The translations under genes and the position numbers were made by a program. Below are positions 12,801 to 19,607 of a stretch of 64,000 bases of DNA, one piece after another. A model generated the notes under the pieces. The model made no database searches, was not told where the DNA came from, and saw nothing but the letters and a program-made list of their open reading frames with translations. Each line of letters begins with the position of its first letter. Position 1 is the stretch's first letter. The stretch comes from a virus: positions 1 to 64,000 of IMG/VR virus record IMGVR_UViG_3300044631_002422; one strand, given 5' to 3'.

Positions 12801-14212
12801 TTACCTTCAACCCCTTTAACAAAATCAGCATTGATTCCGGTCAACGTAGAAGGATCAACCCAATCAGTTCCAGTTGCAGTTGACTTTAATACCTGACCCG
12901 ATGTTCCGGGCTCATTATTGCTATCGTAGTAAGCTCCAGTAACACGAACATTTCCGCTAACATGCAACTTCTGCGACGGCGCTGTATCAAATCCAACCCC
13001 AACATTGCCAGAGTTATTGAAATTTATATTACGACCACTTGAGCTTGTAAATACAAAACTATTCGGCGTGGCCATATACTTCAAAGACATAGTTTGTCCT
13101 GAAGCAGTAAACGTTAAAAAATCAACTTCTGCCGTGGCTGTTGAGACATGAAATAAAGTAGCTGGACTAGTAGTGCCAATACCAACATTGCCACCAAAAT
13201 AACTATTGGCGGTTCCGGCTGTATAAATAGCATAACCAGTATTGTTGCTAGTCTCAATACTTCGCCAGTTGGCTGCGGCTGTCAGAGTAGGATTTACATA
13301 AACACCGCGAGTTATTCCGTTCGCGCCGCCAGTTTGATTGATGGTTGGAGCAATACCAACACCGGTATAAGTAAGAGTTCCACTGGTTGGTTGAAAGCTA
13401 TTTGTAGACGAAAAAATGGTTCTTGACCCAGCAGTGGCACTATACGGCTGCGAACAAGTAAAAACACTTTCACTACCCGTTCCAGCGGCGGATGCGTTGA
13501 CTATTCCATTAGCAGTAGAACCAATATAAAGGGCATTGGTTGTAGTTATTATACCGTTAGCAGCAATTGTTAATTGTGTCAAACTATTTGTCTGCAAAAC
13601 CAACCCTCTAGCAGTTCCAGTGCCAGCAGACTCTGTTCCGATTTCTAATACATTGCTATTCCATGAAATTTTAGCACGTTCGTAATTACTTGCATCTGTA
13701 TAGGTATTGTAAATTCTTAAAGTCTGCGGATTTACTCCGTTTCTTTGAGCAAATATACCAGAAGCATCTCTATGAAATTTAGTGTCACCAGATGAATCAA
13801 CCCCAATAAATGAGGTTGCCATCAAGGCGCCACAGAAGATATTAAATCCACCAGTTGAAATTACACCATTAATATCAACTCTGCCAGATTTTGCAACCTT
13901 AAACATAGATGTGCCGCCGACTTGCAAATCCATAAGCAATGAATTCGCATTACTTGCAGTGTCAGTAACATTTAGCTTCCAAGCAGTTGGAACACCAGTT
14001 GTATTCCAAGTTGTTGATGCATCTATCAAACTAGTCGCACTAGAACCAGTCAGAGATTGACCCGACAAAACCAAGGCAAGAAAAGAAGGAGAGTCAGAAG
14101 TGCCAAGTCCAAGAAGAGTTCTTTGGGCAGAAGCATTTGCGGCAGTTAGTAAAGCTCGTCCAGCTGTAGTAGAATCTATTATCGAGGTTGATGGAAAACC
14201 CAGTATTGCCAT
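6827..14212 (-). CDS. Giant tail-fibre-type protein (2461 aa)
   Basis: A 2461-residue fibre protein. It repeatedly contains the phage-fibre word GNVGIGT(T/A)SP with following KLHV-type strands, and a second recurring module with INQTGGANGITRGVYVNP and AIETNNNSGWAFYG. Roughly residues 460-810 form a different, non-repeated module, and a further unique segment near residues 1260-1480 has a carbohydrate-binding look (many Tyr, Trp, Gly). The C-terminus ends in the TLPSADGSNGQALTTNGSATLSW pattern seen at fibre tips, then a short beta domain. It has its own putative TATAAATA promoter and sits directly behind a terminator, so it is probably a separate late unit. The role in host recognition is inferred from family style. 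Confidence 0.8.
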   Translation of the reverse strand: MAILGFPSTSIIDSTTAGRALLTAANASAQRTLLGLGTSDSPSFLALVLSGQSLTGSSATSLIDASTTWNTTGVPTAWKLNVTDTASNANSLLMDLQVGGTSMFKVAKSGRVDINGVISTGGFNIFCGALMATSFIGVDSSGDTKFHRDASGIFAQRNGVNPQTLRIYNTYTDASNYERAKISWNSNVLEIGTESAGTGTARGLVLQTNSLTQLTIAANGIITTTNALYIGSTANGIVNASAAGTGSESVFTCSQPYSATAGSRTIFSSTNSFQPTSGTLTYTGVGIAPTINQTGGANGITRGVYVNPTLTAAANWRSIETSNNTGYAIYTAGTANSYFGGNVGIGTTSPATLFHVSTATAEVDFLTFTASGQTMSLKYMATPNSFVFTSSSGRNINFNNSGNVGVGFDTAPSQKLHVSGNVRVTGAYYDSNNEPGTSGQVLKSTATGTDWVDPSTLTGINADFVKGVEGNRFVENLQTGVLYGGVITVNALDNSKVDISAGVGIIVSAGASTTALPIPTVTTVTWTAKTAVTLTYLATSEVTWFSINSSGNVVQSSSAWSDSGYETELPLGVAVHPNNTSISFAKPAPHLSYGQSTLVDPFVRAFGPLKLSGNTISAYSTNLQISRSSGTSYSIGSNYLNDPNNPNIVSDTNASPIGAVHYYFKNGSGGFNIQIGSLVDPTKYDNGSGTLQTASGGKYTIQRIFSCPTQPTLIGIYYGGEEYNSIQAAEANIPYEVFSESELTSNQGVFCGYLIVKSNTTNLSNTADAKFIQAGLFRSISTVTAGGQAITSLDDLTDVVITSPVNGNFLRYNSANSSWVNGTGVDGTGTTNYVPKWSDSDTLANSLIFDNGTNVGIGTISTLARLHVKGSGNTSATFGINLEDSAGVHVFRVRDDGGIHVGPTTGASSGAFISPSDGTDNIGTTTSSGLRYRSALGTSVAGADHYFRNYQGNRQFSSGTGSLVQVSAPFYPTSGTGVWAGIQIDSIINQTGGANGITRGLWVNSNLIAAANYRAIETNNNSGWAFYGSGTAPSYFAGNVGIGTTTTNAPLQFANTTVNRKIVLWDTNNNDHQFYGLGISSGILRYQASSTLDNHVFYAGASVSSSNELMRITGGGLVGINRNPPGGMLHMVCNAAGTKGLIVQAATSQTANLQEWQNSAGTPLSYIQPSGVFRSDITTGTAPFTVASTTVVTNLNADLLDGQHGSYYTTYVQSRLQNLVTNGSGLLGNNTNFSTITFNAAERFSGGGSFVYNGADNAITNDELIPVDIGKIHRYTYYAKLLSKSEVSETPTHYGMVVSYDADGLLIQPFNCQKVVGSTYTTLALPLNPGDPTITLTNATGWYSGPNSHQRTIGFHPYTNGQGYTYPDYTYTRNYMVGAWAEGGISGNVITLAVPYSGVARPAGTKVANHQSGGTYDYIAGGNVPTQTSWTKYEGVIGPTGSFYSALTEGTTVSSTGDMLTAPGGFRHGVAFMRIGWLLSYNTPVGTAQTALSAISFGLDPRYDDFYRAVSDGSAISPSFSFTNDTNTGMFRPATDEIGFSTSASERMRITAAGNVVIGATTTSDKFRVAGGNIQVDAGYGIRCSDNFRLYDATNSIDRFLFSSNNIYNTRNSGSHIFQHNGSQTAVLNSSGNMGIGVVSPTAKLDITGQTGATGYSLLLRSGEAGAGTSAIQIAFGFNASSEYRHAIRTRHNSAAAANNAIDFWLWQQGVDAAGTVGSLRAMTIDGANGGSVGIGTASPSQRAHIFGGSLLINKTVANDDKIFIGSLIADSDANDRLRLTPFKLMLNSNTQSFTISGDNLDYSYMILYSRGHATNAGQVVIRSWSNAAGPLLTYFTPTGVGIGASAPTVTLDVAGSAELKNGLTAQAFRVYNTYTDGSNYERAKFVWSSNVLQIGTENAGTGTSRSMEFQTAGVTRATLSNDGYFSIGVAASSSYRLLVKGASDVSGYSAGFTNQSDQNLFRISNPGVVEIGNDNQKTSFYPYSSGAGIDGFGTLAQSGDLAICFSSNRTTTGGMSGGVVSITRSASETQTSGLTTYLVVGQLPANSFAPTSGTGTWVGAYIRARINQTGGASGITRGLYVNPVLTAAADWRSVETGNNSGWAFYGAGTAQSYFGGNVGIGASPSTLLEVSGANGSNIIRSTTTTNLGTTAWAGVTAHDIQFYNADPSGAGIYSAIRIIGSADSGVSGGGTAQYDFTIWTGGYNNTLSERLRVNSIGNVGIGTTDPQYSLDVYSSSSVFGNGDNGRIIITDDYYGGELGIMTDNDEILASKHSDGTFRYGGGAPGYEPIVVSGSYVGINTDTPGSELDVKGTLRLSGSSSGYVGFAPAAAAGSTTYTLPSADGSNGQALTTNGSATLSWATVSSASGYSVSSVSTTTNVSATSGEIVYLVNATSGSVTMNLPTAVGNTAKITVKKTDSSANTVVVDANSTQTIDGSLTKTIEFQYTSITLISDNANWFII

Positions 14213-14286
14213 TTGTTAATTTTCCCGTTTGTTATATAGATATTTGCTTTTGTGAAACGGCAAGCAAAGTTGTTGTTTTGTTCAAC

Positions 14287-14294
14287 TATTTATA
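14287..14294 (-). promoter_or_regulatory. Candidate late promoter TATAAATA
   Basis: On the minus strand the octamer TATAAATA lies 75 bases before the 2461-aa fibre start and just after the terminator of the capsid operon. It equals the T4 late-promoter core, and the window encodes a small sigma factor. The octamer also occurs by chance inside genes here, so the call rests mainly on position. Confidence 0.45.
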
Positions 14295-14300
14295 CACAAT

Positions 14301-14336
14301 AAAACAGAAAAAGCCATCTCTTTCGAAATGGCTTTT
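14301..14336 (-). terminator. Terminator after capsid gene
   Basis: Read on the minus strand, AAAAGCCATTTC, a GAAA tetraloop and GAGATGGCTTTT form a 12-bp stem followed by a T-rich tail. It lies 34 bases past the capsid protein stop. Because the stem is flanked by A and T runs it could work in both directions. Confidence 0.85.
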
Positions 14337-14369
14337 ATTAGAAAAATCAGCGCTACGAGAACGGCTTCG

Positions 14370-15368
14370 TTAGAACGAGCCAGCGATGATTCTACGATTG
14401 TCCAGAACGCCGAAACCAATTTCAGCCCAGCCGTAGTAGCCTTGTCGTTGATGACGATGAAGAGCAGGATCTTCAAAGATCTCAACTTCTTTCTTGACAG
14501 GCATAACGAAACTGTCATTGGCGCTCTTGTCGATACCAATAACCAACTCAACGTCGCCCGATTCGATTGAACCACCGAGATCGCTAGTAAAGTAGGTTTG
14601 GTATTCTTGACCATCGCCAAATTCAAACAGGTCATTCAGCGTAACACCGAAAACTCGGGTCAAAGCAGGACCGTCCGAAGAAGCGACATAAATTTCTCTA
14701 CGAGAAACTTCGTCAAGCTGATCAACGCCCCAGTTGCGAATATCTTCGATAGCTTCTGGAGACATATAAAGGTCAGTCAAACGTCCCGGAGCAGTAACAT
14801 TGTTACCGCCGCCGTTTCGACGCATAACAGTCTTCATCAAGCTAACAAGACGCTTGGTGAACTGACCAGCAGCAGCATCGCCGTCGTAAACCAAAATGTT
14901 ACGATCTACAGCAGCTGCGAGCAAAGTGTGCCAACCGTCATCATTGATCTTCTTGACAAAAGAAGATTCAAGAACTTGCATAGCGCGACCAATGACGTTC
15001 CAGTTAGCTTCACGGGCATACTTCAGCAAGAAATCAATCGAGCTTGTGATGCCGTAGGTGTTGATCATAACGTAATCACCTTCAACATGACGTTCTGGGA
15101 TACGTCCGTTGCCGGGATTGGTAAACGCAACATGATCAACTTCAGTTCCGGGAGCCAAAAGGTCCAACGGAAATTCAGGTGATGCGCCGGGTTCCAGAGG
15201 CATTGGCTCATAGATGCCACGAACAACATCGCCAAACAAAACGCCCTTTCGCAATGGAAGTTCGAGAGCCTTAGCAATCTCGCGTTGTGCTTCCATAGCG
15301 ATGGATTTGTCAGAATCACCGGATCGCTTAAGCAATTCGATGAACTCAGGTGTAGGTCTATCTTTCAT
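14370..15368 (-). CDS. Major capsid protein (HK97-like)
   Basis: A 332-aa protein. Its position (terminase, portal, protease/scaffold, decoration protein, then this gene, then a terminator) is the classical place of the major head protein. The C-terminal segment GYYGWAEIGFGVLDNRRI and the preceding VMPVKKEVEIFEDPALHRH resemble the last strands of HK97-fold capsid proteins that take a role in inter-subunit contact. It has a strong ribosome site, AAAGGAGAAAAGATA before ATG, consistent with very high expression. No extra domains are seen. Length is at the short end of the family, which often starts with a cleaved delta domain; here the N-terminal about 40 residues are helix-like. Confidence 0.85.
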   Translation of the reverse strand: MKDRPTPEFIELLKRSGDSDKSIAMEAQREIAKALELPLRKGVLFGDVVRGIYEPMPLEPGASPEFPLDLLAPGTEVDHVAFTNPGNGRIPERHVEGDYVMINTYGITSSIDFLLKYAREANWNVIGRAMQVLESSFVKKINDDGWHTLLAAAVDRNILVYDGDAAAGQFTKRLVSLMKTVMRRNGGGNNVTAPGRLTDLYMSPEAIEDIRNWGVDQLDEVSRREIYVASSDGPALTRVFGVTLNDLFEFGDGQEYQTYFTSDLGGSIESGDVELVIGIDKSANDSFVMPVKKEVEIFEDPALHRHQRQGYYGWAEIGFGVLDNRRIIAGSF

Positions 15369-15398
15369 TATCTTTTCTCCTTTGTTTTGAATTATAAA

Positions 15399-15878
15399 TT
15401 AGTTGTTCGGCAGATTGATATGGACTTTAGCAAAACCATATTGGTCAACACCACTGAGGAAGCGGCCAACAGCACCAACAGTTCGTGAACCAGAAATCTG
15501 GTTGGAAACTGTAGGAGATGCCAAAAGACCGCTATGACCAAGGTAAGCCAAGTCACCGCCAGCAGGAGTTCCCTGCAAGCTATCGGTAACAACCCAACCC
15601 TTGGTAAGGAGAGTGACCTTGCCACCCTTCTGAACTTCGTCTTTATGCTGATTCAGATGTTGGCGAGTCAGATCGATATTAACCATATCATTGAGCAGCA
15701 AACCCAGCGGAACCTTGCCCGAAGGATTAGCAGAATAAGTAACTAAAGCAGCGCCAGCGTCCATAGCTGCACCGCTACCAGCGGTACTCAGAGAGGCGAT
15801 GCCACCGCGAGTTGCGACTTCATTCATGAAGAACGAAATATCTGTTTCGAGAGTAGATCTATCTTGTTTAAGAGCCAT
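15399..15878 (-). CDS. Head decoration/stabilisation protein
   Basis: A 159-aa Gly/Ala/Ser-rich protein with no Cys, between the protease/scaffold and capsid genes. That place is usual for decoration proteins of lambda gpD type, and the beta-rich segment with GGKVTLLTKGWVV and GFAKVHINL fits a small trimeric capsid-cementing protein. It begins with MALKQDRSTLETDISFFMNEVA. The ribosome site ACAGGAGAATATATA is almost identical to the one before the nested scaffold start. Function is inferred from position and style. Confidence 0.7.
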   Translation of the reverse strand: MALKQDRSTLETDISFFMNEVATRGGIASLSTAGSGAAMDAGAALVTYSANPSGKVPLGLLLNDMVNIDLTRQHLNQHKDEVQKGGKVTLLTKGWVVTDSLQGTPAGGDLAYLGHSGLLASPTVSNQISGSRTVGAVGRFLSGVDQYGFAKVHINLPNN

Positions 15879-15908
15879 TATATATTCTCCTGTAAAATTA
15901 AATTAGAA

Positions 15909-16550
15909 TTACTTGTTATACTTTAGAACGGAGCCAATCCATTCAGTAGCAACAGCACGAAGATTGCTTGCAGTATCTTCGGCCACTGCTTCAGCAATGG
16001 CTACGCCTGAAGGAGTTTCAACAGCATCAAGAATTTCGTCGTTAGCTTCAGCAGCATCAACGTCATCAGCCTTGGCTGGCTTCTTCGCATCTTCCTTCAT
16101 CATTTTGTCTTTCATCACTGCCTTCTTCTTCATCATAACGGCAACAACCCGATCAAAGGTTTCGTCGTCAAGATTTTCAAATTCAGCAACGGTAGAAGTA
16201 GCATCTTCAGCGTCCAGACCAGCTTCTTCAAGCTGCGCCTTTCGCTTCGACATTGTTTCCTTCTTTTTCATCTGCTTCATTTCTTCCATTTTGTCTTGCA
16301 TTTCTTTATTCTTCATAGCAATGGTCTCTTCGGCCTGCTTGAGAGATTCGGCAAGAGTTTCGGCTTCAGCGATTTGCTTTTGCAGCTTTTCGGTCTGTTC
16401 AGCAATTGTGGTTTCCAAGGACTTAATCGTTGCTTCAAATTCAGCCTGCTGCCCTTGGGCAACTTGCTGCTTGAGCGCTTCGTTAGCAGCCTTAGCTTCT
16501 GCTAACTCGGCTCGCAAGTCTTCAACTTGCTTTGTTAAAAGGTCTGACAT
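15909..16550 (-). CDS. Nested scaffold protein from internal start
   Basis: Codon 278 of the protease-scaffold gene is an ATG at 16550 preceded by ACAGGAGAATGAT, a strong ribosome site nearly identical to that of the decoration gene 30 bases past its stop. The product would be 213 aa, only the coiled-coil scaffold part. Lambda C/Nu3 is the known precedent for a scaffold nested in frame in a protease gene. The start is seen in the sequence; its use is inferred. Confidence 0.75.
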   Translation of the reverse strand: MSDLLTKQVEDLRAELAEAKAANEALKQQVAQGQQAEFEATIKSLETTIAEQTEKLQKQIAEAETLAESLKQAEETIAMKNKEMQDKMEEMKQMKKKETMSKRKAQLEEAGLDAEDATSTVAEFENLDDETFDRVVAVMMKKKAVMKDKMMKEDAKKPAKADDVDAAEANDEILDAVETPSGVAIAEAVAEDTASNLRAVATEWIGSVLKYNK

Positions 16551-17381
16551 ATCATTCTCCTGTAATGAAGATAAAGATAAAGTTTGTGCTTGAGATTCAT
16601 CAAAAAAATCATTTCCTTCCAGAATTATACTTCGTGGGTTAGCAGGTTTGGAAACTAAGCCTTTACCAGAGAACGATAAGTTTCTTAATAATCTTCCCAC
16701 TTGGTAATCTTCGTATTTTCCATCTCCTCCATATGATCTTAAATGTTTTGTTAGAAATGCCGATGCTTCATTTCTTTTTATAACCTTCAATTCCCCTTTG
16801 CTGCTTTTTAAAGCATAATCAAAGTTAGGAAAAAGGCATTCCATTGATACAAACCATTTGTTTTCTTCTATCTCTGCAATAATCTTTCTCATTCTTTCCC
16901 TTTGTTCAGGGTCAGACCAAGAAGTATAAATTACAGCAGAAGTAAGAATATTAAACTCACTAGGAACATCTCTAGAATTTGAGTCGATTTTATTTCCCTC
17001 AAAATCTACAACTTCGTTTGCAGTAATGTGTCCGATTATATCTTTCTCATTATGCATGAAGTTAAATGGCTTGTCCTCGGGAGTATCTTTTGCATTCCAA
17101 AGCTCACTTGAATCAAAAACATCATCGTTTTTGTTCCAACCGGTGCTAACCAGAATTGATTTAATATAGTACAAGTCGATTTGGTTTTTATTTTCTGCTA
17201 CGGCCAACTCTTCGTTTGGGCTTGCTGTCATTATCTTCTGTATTTTTTCTACCGTCTCGGAAGACGGCTCGAAGAATTGGGCAACAGCGCAACAAGCAAT
17301 AGAGTTATTGCTGATAGCCTTTTCCAAGCCATCTCTTATTTCTTGTTCGTATACTTTTATTTTCATATTTGGATTCTCCAT
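15909..17381 (-). CDS. Prohead protease fused to scaffold
   Basis: A 490-aa two-part protein. Residues 1-260 resemble the S78/U35-type prohead serine proteases: NFMHNEKDIIGHI supplies a candidate catalytic His and FVSMECLF a candidate Ser, with DVPSEFNI and the basic GRLLRNLSFSGKGLV stretch near its end. Residues 278-490 are a long Glu/Lys/Ala-rich coiled coil (many KQ, EE, KK runs), as expected of scaffold. Between them is SSLQENDMSDLL, a candidate self-cleavage point. It sits between portal and decoration genes. An in-frame start at codon 278 very likely makes free scaffold. Confidence 0.8.
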   Translation of the reverse strand: MENPNMKIKVYEQEIRDGLEKAISNNSIACCAVAQFFEPSSETVEKIQKIMTASPNEELAVAENKNQIDLYYIKSILVSTGWNKNDDVFDSSELWNAKDTPEDKPFNFMHNEKDIIGHITANEVVDFEGNKIDSNSRDVPSEFNILTSAVIYTSWSDPEQRERMRKIIAEIEENKWFVSMECLFPNFDYALKSSKGELKVIKRNEASAFLTKHLRSYGGDGKYEDYQVGRLLRNLSFSGKGLVSKPANPRSIILEGNDFFDESQAQTLSLSSLQENDMSDLLTKQVEDLRAELAEAKAANEALKQQVAQGQQAEFEATIKSLETTIAEQTEKLQKQIAEAETLAESLKQAEETIAMKNKEMQDKMEEMKQMKKKETMSKRKAQLEEAGLDAEDATSTVAEFENLDDETFDRVVAVMMKKKAVMKDKMMKEDAKKPAKADDVDAAEANDEILDAVETPSGVAIAEAVAEDTASNLRAVATEWIGSVLKYNK

Positions 17382-17423
17382 AACGGATATTACACAAAAT
17401 TTAATTTTTGTGGATTATTTTAC

Positions 17424-19544
17424 CTAAATATCGCTAGATTCAGAAAACATCTCGACATAAACAGAAGCATAAATATGGCGCATTTCTACGGTATTTGGCT
17501 TTCTTTGACGAACTGAACTAAAAGCCTCCTGTTTGGAGTCAACTAATTCAGTAAAAGCAGCGCTTGGTTTGGTGTTTAATTGAAGAATCTTTTGTATAAC
17601 TTCTGGAGTAACTTCTATTAATGGCTCTAAACCAGTAAATATACATAACTTTAAATATTCAAGATCATCCACTTCAGACTTGCTCAAAGCCCTAGCGTCT
17701 TTTTTATTGAAATGCGCACAAGCGATAGGGGTCATAACTTCAGATATTTTTTCTTGAGCTTCAATTCCCCAAAGAGTTGCCGATGTTGGTTCGCCACTTC
17801 TTGGTAAAACACGCCTTTGTTTACGAGGCGCGGTATCTCTTGAAAAAGAAGGTCTTCCAGATTGTTGCGATGGAGCGGCTGGTTTTTTACCTGTTGGGCT
17901 TGGAGCAACCGTAGCTGGCGGAGCATTTGTGGCAGGAAGACCAATCTGTTCAAGATATTCTTTTGAATCTAAAACATCCTTAGTCATTGCTATTTTAGCC
18001 ATATCTTCACGATGATGTGGATTATGATATGGACCAGCTTTTTTAGGCGTGTCTGAGTCATTCATTCTTTCTCTTTCTTCTCTTCGAACTCTTACTCTTT
18101 CGATGCTAGGAATTTCCCGGAATCGTTCAAGTAAAGTTTCTTGAGAAATTATATCACGATCAGCAAGATCCATAAGGAGTTTCTTTTGGGCAGCTTCGTC
18201 CGATAAAACAATAGAGTCAAAATGTATTTCAGCTGGAAGTCTAAAACCCATTGCTTTTCTGATGTACTCTATTTCTTGCTGCCAAAATTGAGTTAGTATT
18301 TCTCTTCCATATTCTAATCTTTCAATCAAAGTTTTGAGAGAAACATAGTTGTTTGTATATCCACCATTTCCAGAAGCTCCAGTTAAAGTTGGAGGAATTC
18401 CAAGACCAGCATAAATACTTGTTAATACTGGCTGATATTTCTCAGAACCTAAAAACTTATAAACCTGAGAATTACTCTCGGTAAATTTAAGCTCTGGACC
18501 CCAAACCAAATCCATTGTTCCGCCGCCAACATTACTTGCAAGAATGTCGCGAATTTTTTGCAGACCAGCTTTTGTTGGCACAATTTTTTGCTCGAAATCA
18601 CCAACAGTCCACAATCTAACCTGACTGATAGCACCATCCAAAGCCGCAAGATCAGCCAGCTTCATTTTTTCCAACATGCGAATATCATCAAGAATCGCAT
18701 AAATCATAGGATTAGCCCAAAGTAGCCAATCATCTTTCTTGTAATGATAAAAGAACGTATCTTCATTTATTGGAATTCTTCGGTCGCCATTTTGTAATCT
18801 TTGTTGTAAATCGGTTGGTAAAGTTTTAAATGCATTATTGTTTGTATTTGATGTTTGCATCAAAGACTGATATGTATACTTGGAAATATTCAAGTAAAAC
18901 TTTGGCTTGCCAACAGCAAGCAACCCAGCATCATCAATTTCTACAGCTAAAGGATTTAGAAAATCATAAACCCAAGGAATTTCGCGGCGTGGAATCTTCG
19001 AATCTTCAATAATTACATCAGCGCCAGCAGCACGACGAAGTTCTGCTTCTTTATTGCGGTTTATTTTTGCTGTACGTCGCTGAACAATAACATTGCCGCA
19101 ACGATAAAGATAATTTAAAAATCTTTCAGACCGGTCGTAACCTTTAATTTGAGCGAACCATTTTCTATAAAATTTTTCAATTGTTTTATTTGGGTGTACA
19201 AGCACAAGCCCCTGACTAGCAAAGTCGCTCATAAGATCAATAACATTACGAATAATACCAACCCTATCGTAAGCAACCATACAAGCCGCCATTATTTTCT
19301 TTTGACGAGTCGGAATAGATTCGCCCGGACGAAAAGCGTCATAATCAGAACGATCAAAAGAAGGACGAACAGTGCGATTTGGCTCGATATCTAGATATGT
19401 TTGCTTTCTGTATGTTCCATCATAACCATTTCCGTGAGCGGAGCTTCTATAAACGATACCATCATATCCATCTAGAATTGTAGAATCATATACCTTTTCT
19501 TTATCCGAGTCGCTGGCCCATGTTTGATAGAGTGGTTCAGACAT
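17424..19544 (-). CDS. Portal protein
   Basis: A 706-aa protein located between the large terminase and the protease/scaffold. Internal features fit portals: an N-terminal region with IIRNVIDLMSDFASQGL, a central FLNPLAVEIDDAGLL segment, FFYHYKKDDWLLWANPMIYAIL, then the tunnel-helix type GIPPTLTGASGNGGYTN and LIERLEYGREILTQFW. The C-terminal 200 residues are Pro/Ser/Arg-rich and probably disordered, followed by a small helical end. It would form the dodecameric DNA entry ring. Start chosen at the ATG of MSEPLYQTW, preceded by TAGGAAAC. Confidence 0.9.
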   Translation of the reverse strand: MSEPLYQTWASDSDKEKVYDSTILDGYDGIVYRSSAHGNGYDGTYRKQTYLDIEPNRTVRPSFDRSDYDAFRPGESIPTRQKKIMAACMVAYDRVGIIRNVIDLMSDFASQGLVLVHPNKTIEKFYRKWFAQIKGYDRSERFLNYLYRCGNVIVQRRTAKINRNKEAELRRAAGADVIIEDSKIPRREIPWVYDFLNPLAVEIDDAGLLAVGKPKFYLNISKYTYQSLMQTSNTNNNAFKTLPTDLQQRLQNGDRRIPINEDTFFYHYKKDDWLLWANPMIYAILDDIRMLEKMKLADLAALDGAISQVRLWTVGDFEQKIVPTKAGLQKIRDILASNVGGGTMDLVWGPELKFTESNSQVYKFLGSEKYQPVLTSIYAGLGIPPTLTGASGNGGYTNNYVSLKTLIERLEYGREILTQFWQQEIEYIRKAMGFRLPAEIHFDSIVLSDEAAQKKLLMDLADRDIISQETLLERFREIPSIERVRVRREERERMNDSDTPKKAGPYHNPHHREDMAKIAMTKDVLDSKEYLEQIGLPATNAPPATVAPSPTGKKPAAPSQQSGRPSFSRDTAPRKQRRVLPRSGEPTSATLWGIEAQEKISEVMTPIACAHFNKKDARALSKSEVDDLEYLKLCIFTGLEPLIEVTPEVIQKILQLNTKPSAAFTELVDSKQEAFSSVRQRKPNTVEMRHIYASVYVEMFSESSDI

Positions 19545-19607
19545 TTGTATTGTTTCCTATTTAATTGAATTGTCAATCATATCGTCAATTATATTACTAT
19601 ACACATT

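Noticed and set aside
15913-16593. 226-codon open frame antisense to the scaffold
   Set aside because: It mirrors the Glu/Lys/Ala coiled coil, giving a Ser/Ala/Phe-rich shadow without ribosome site; the minus-strand gene is certain.
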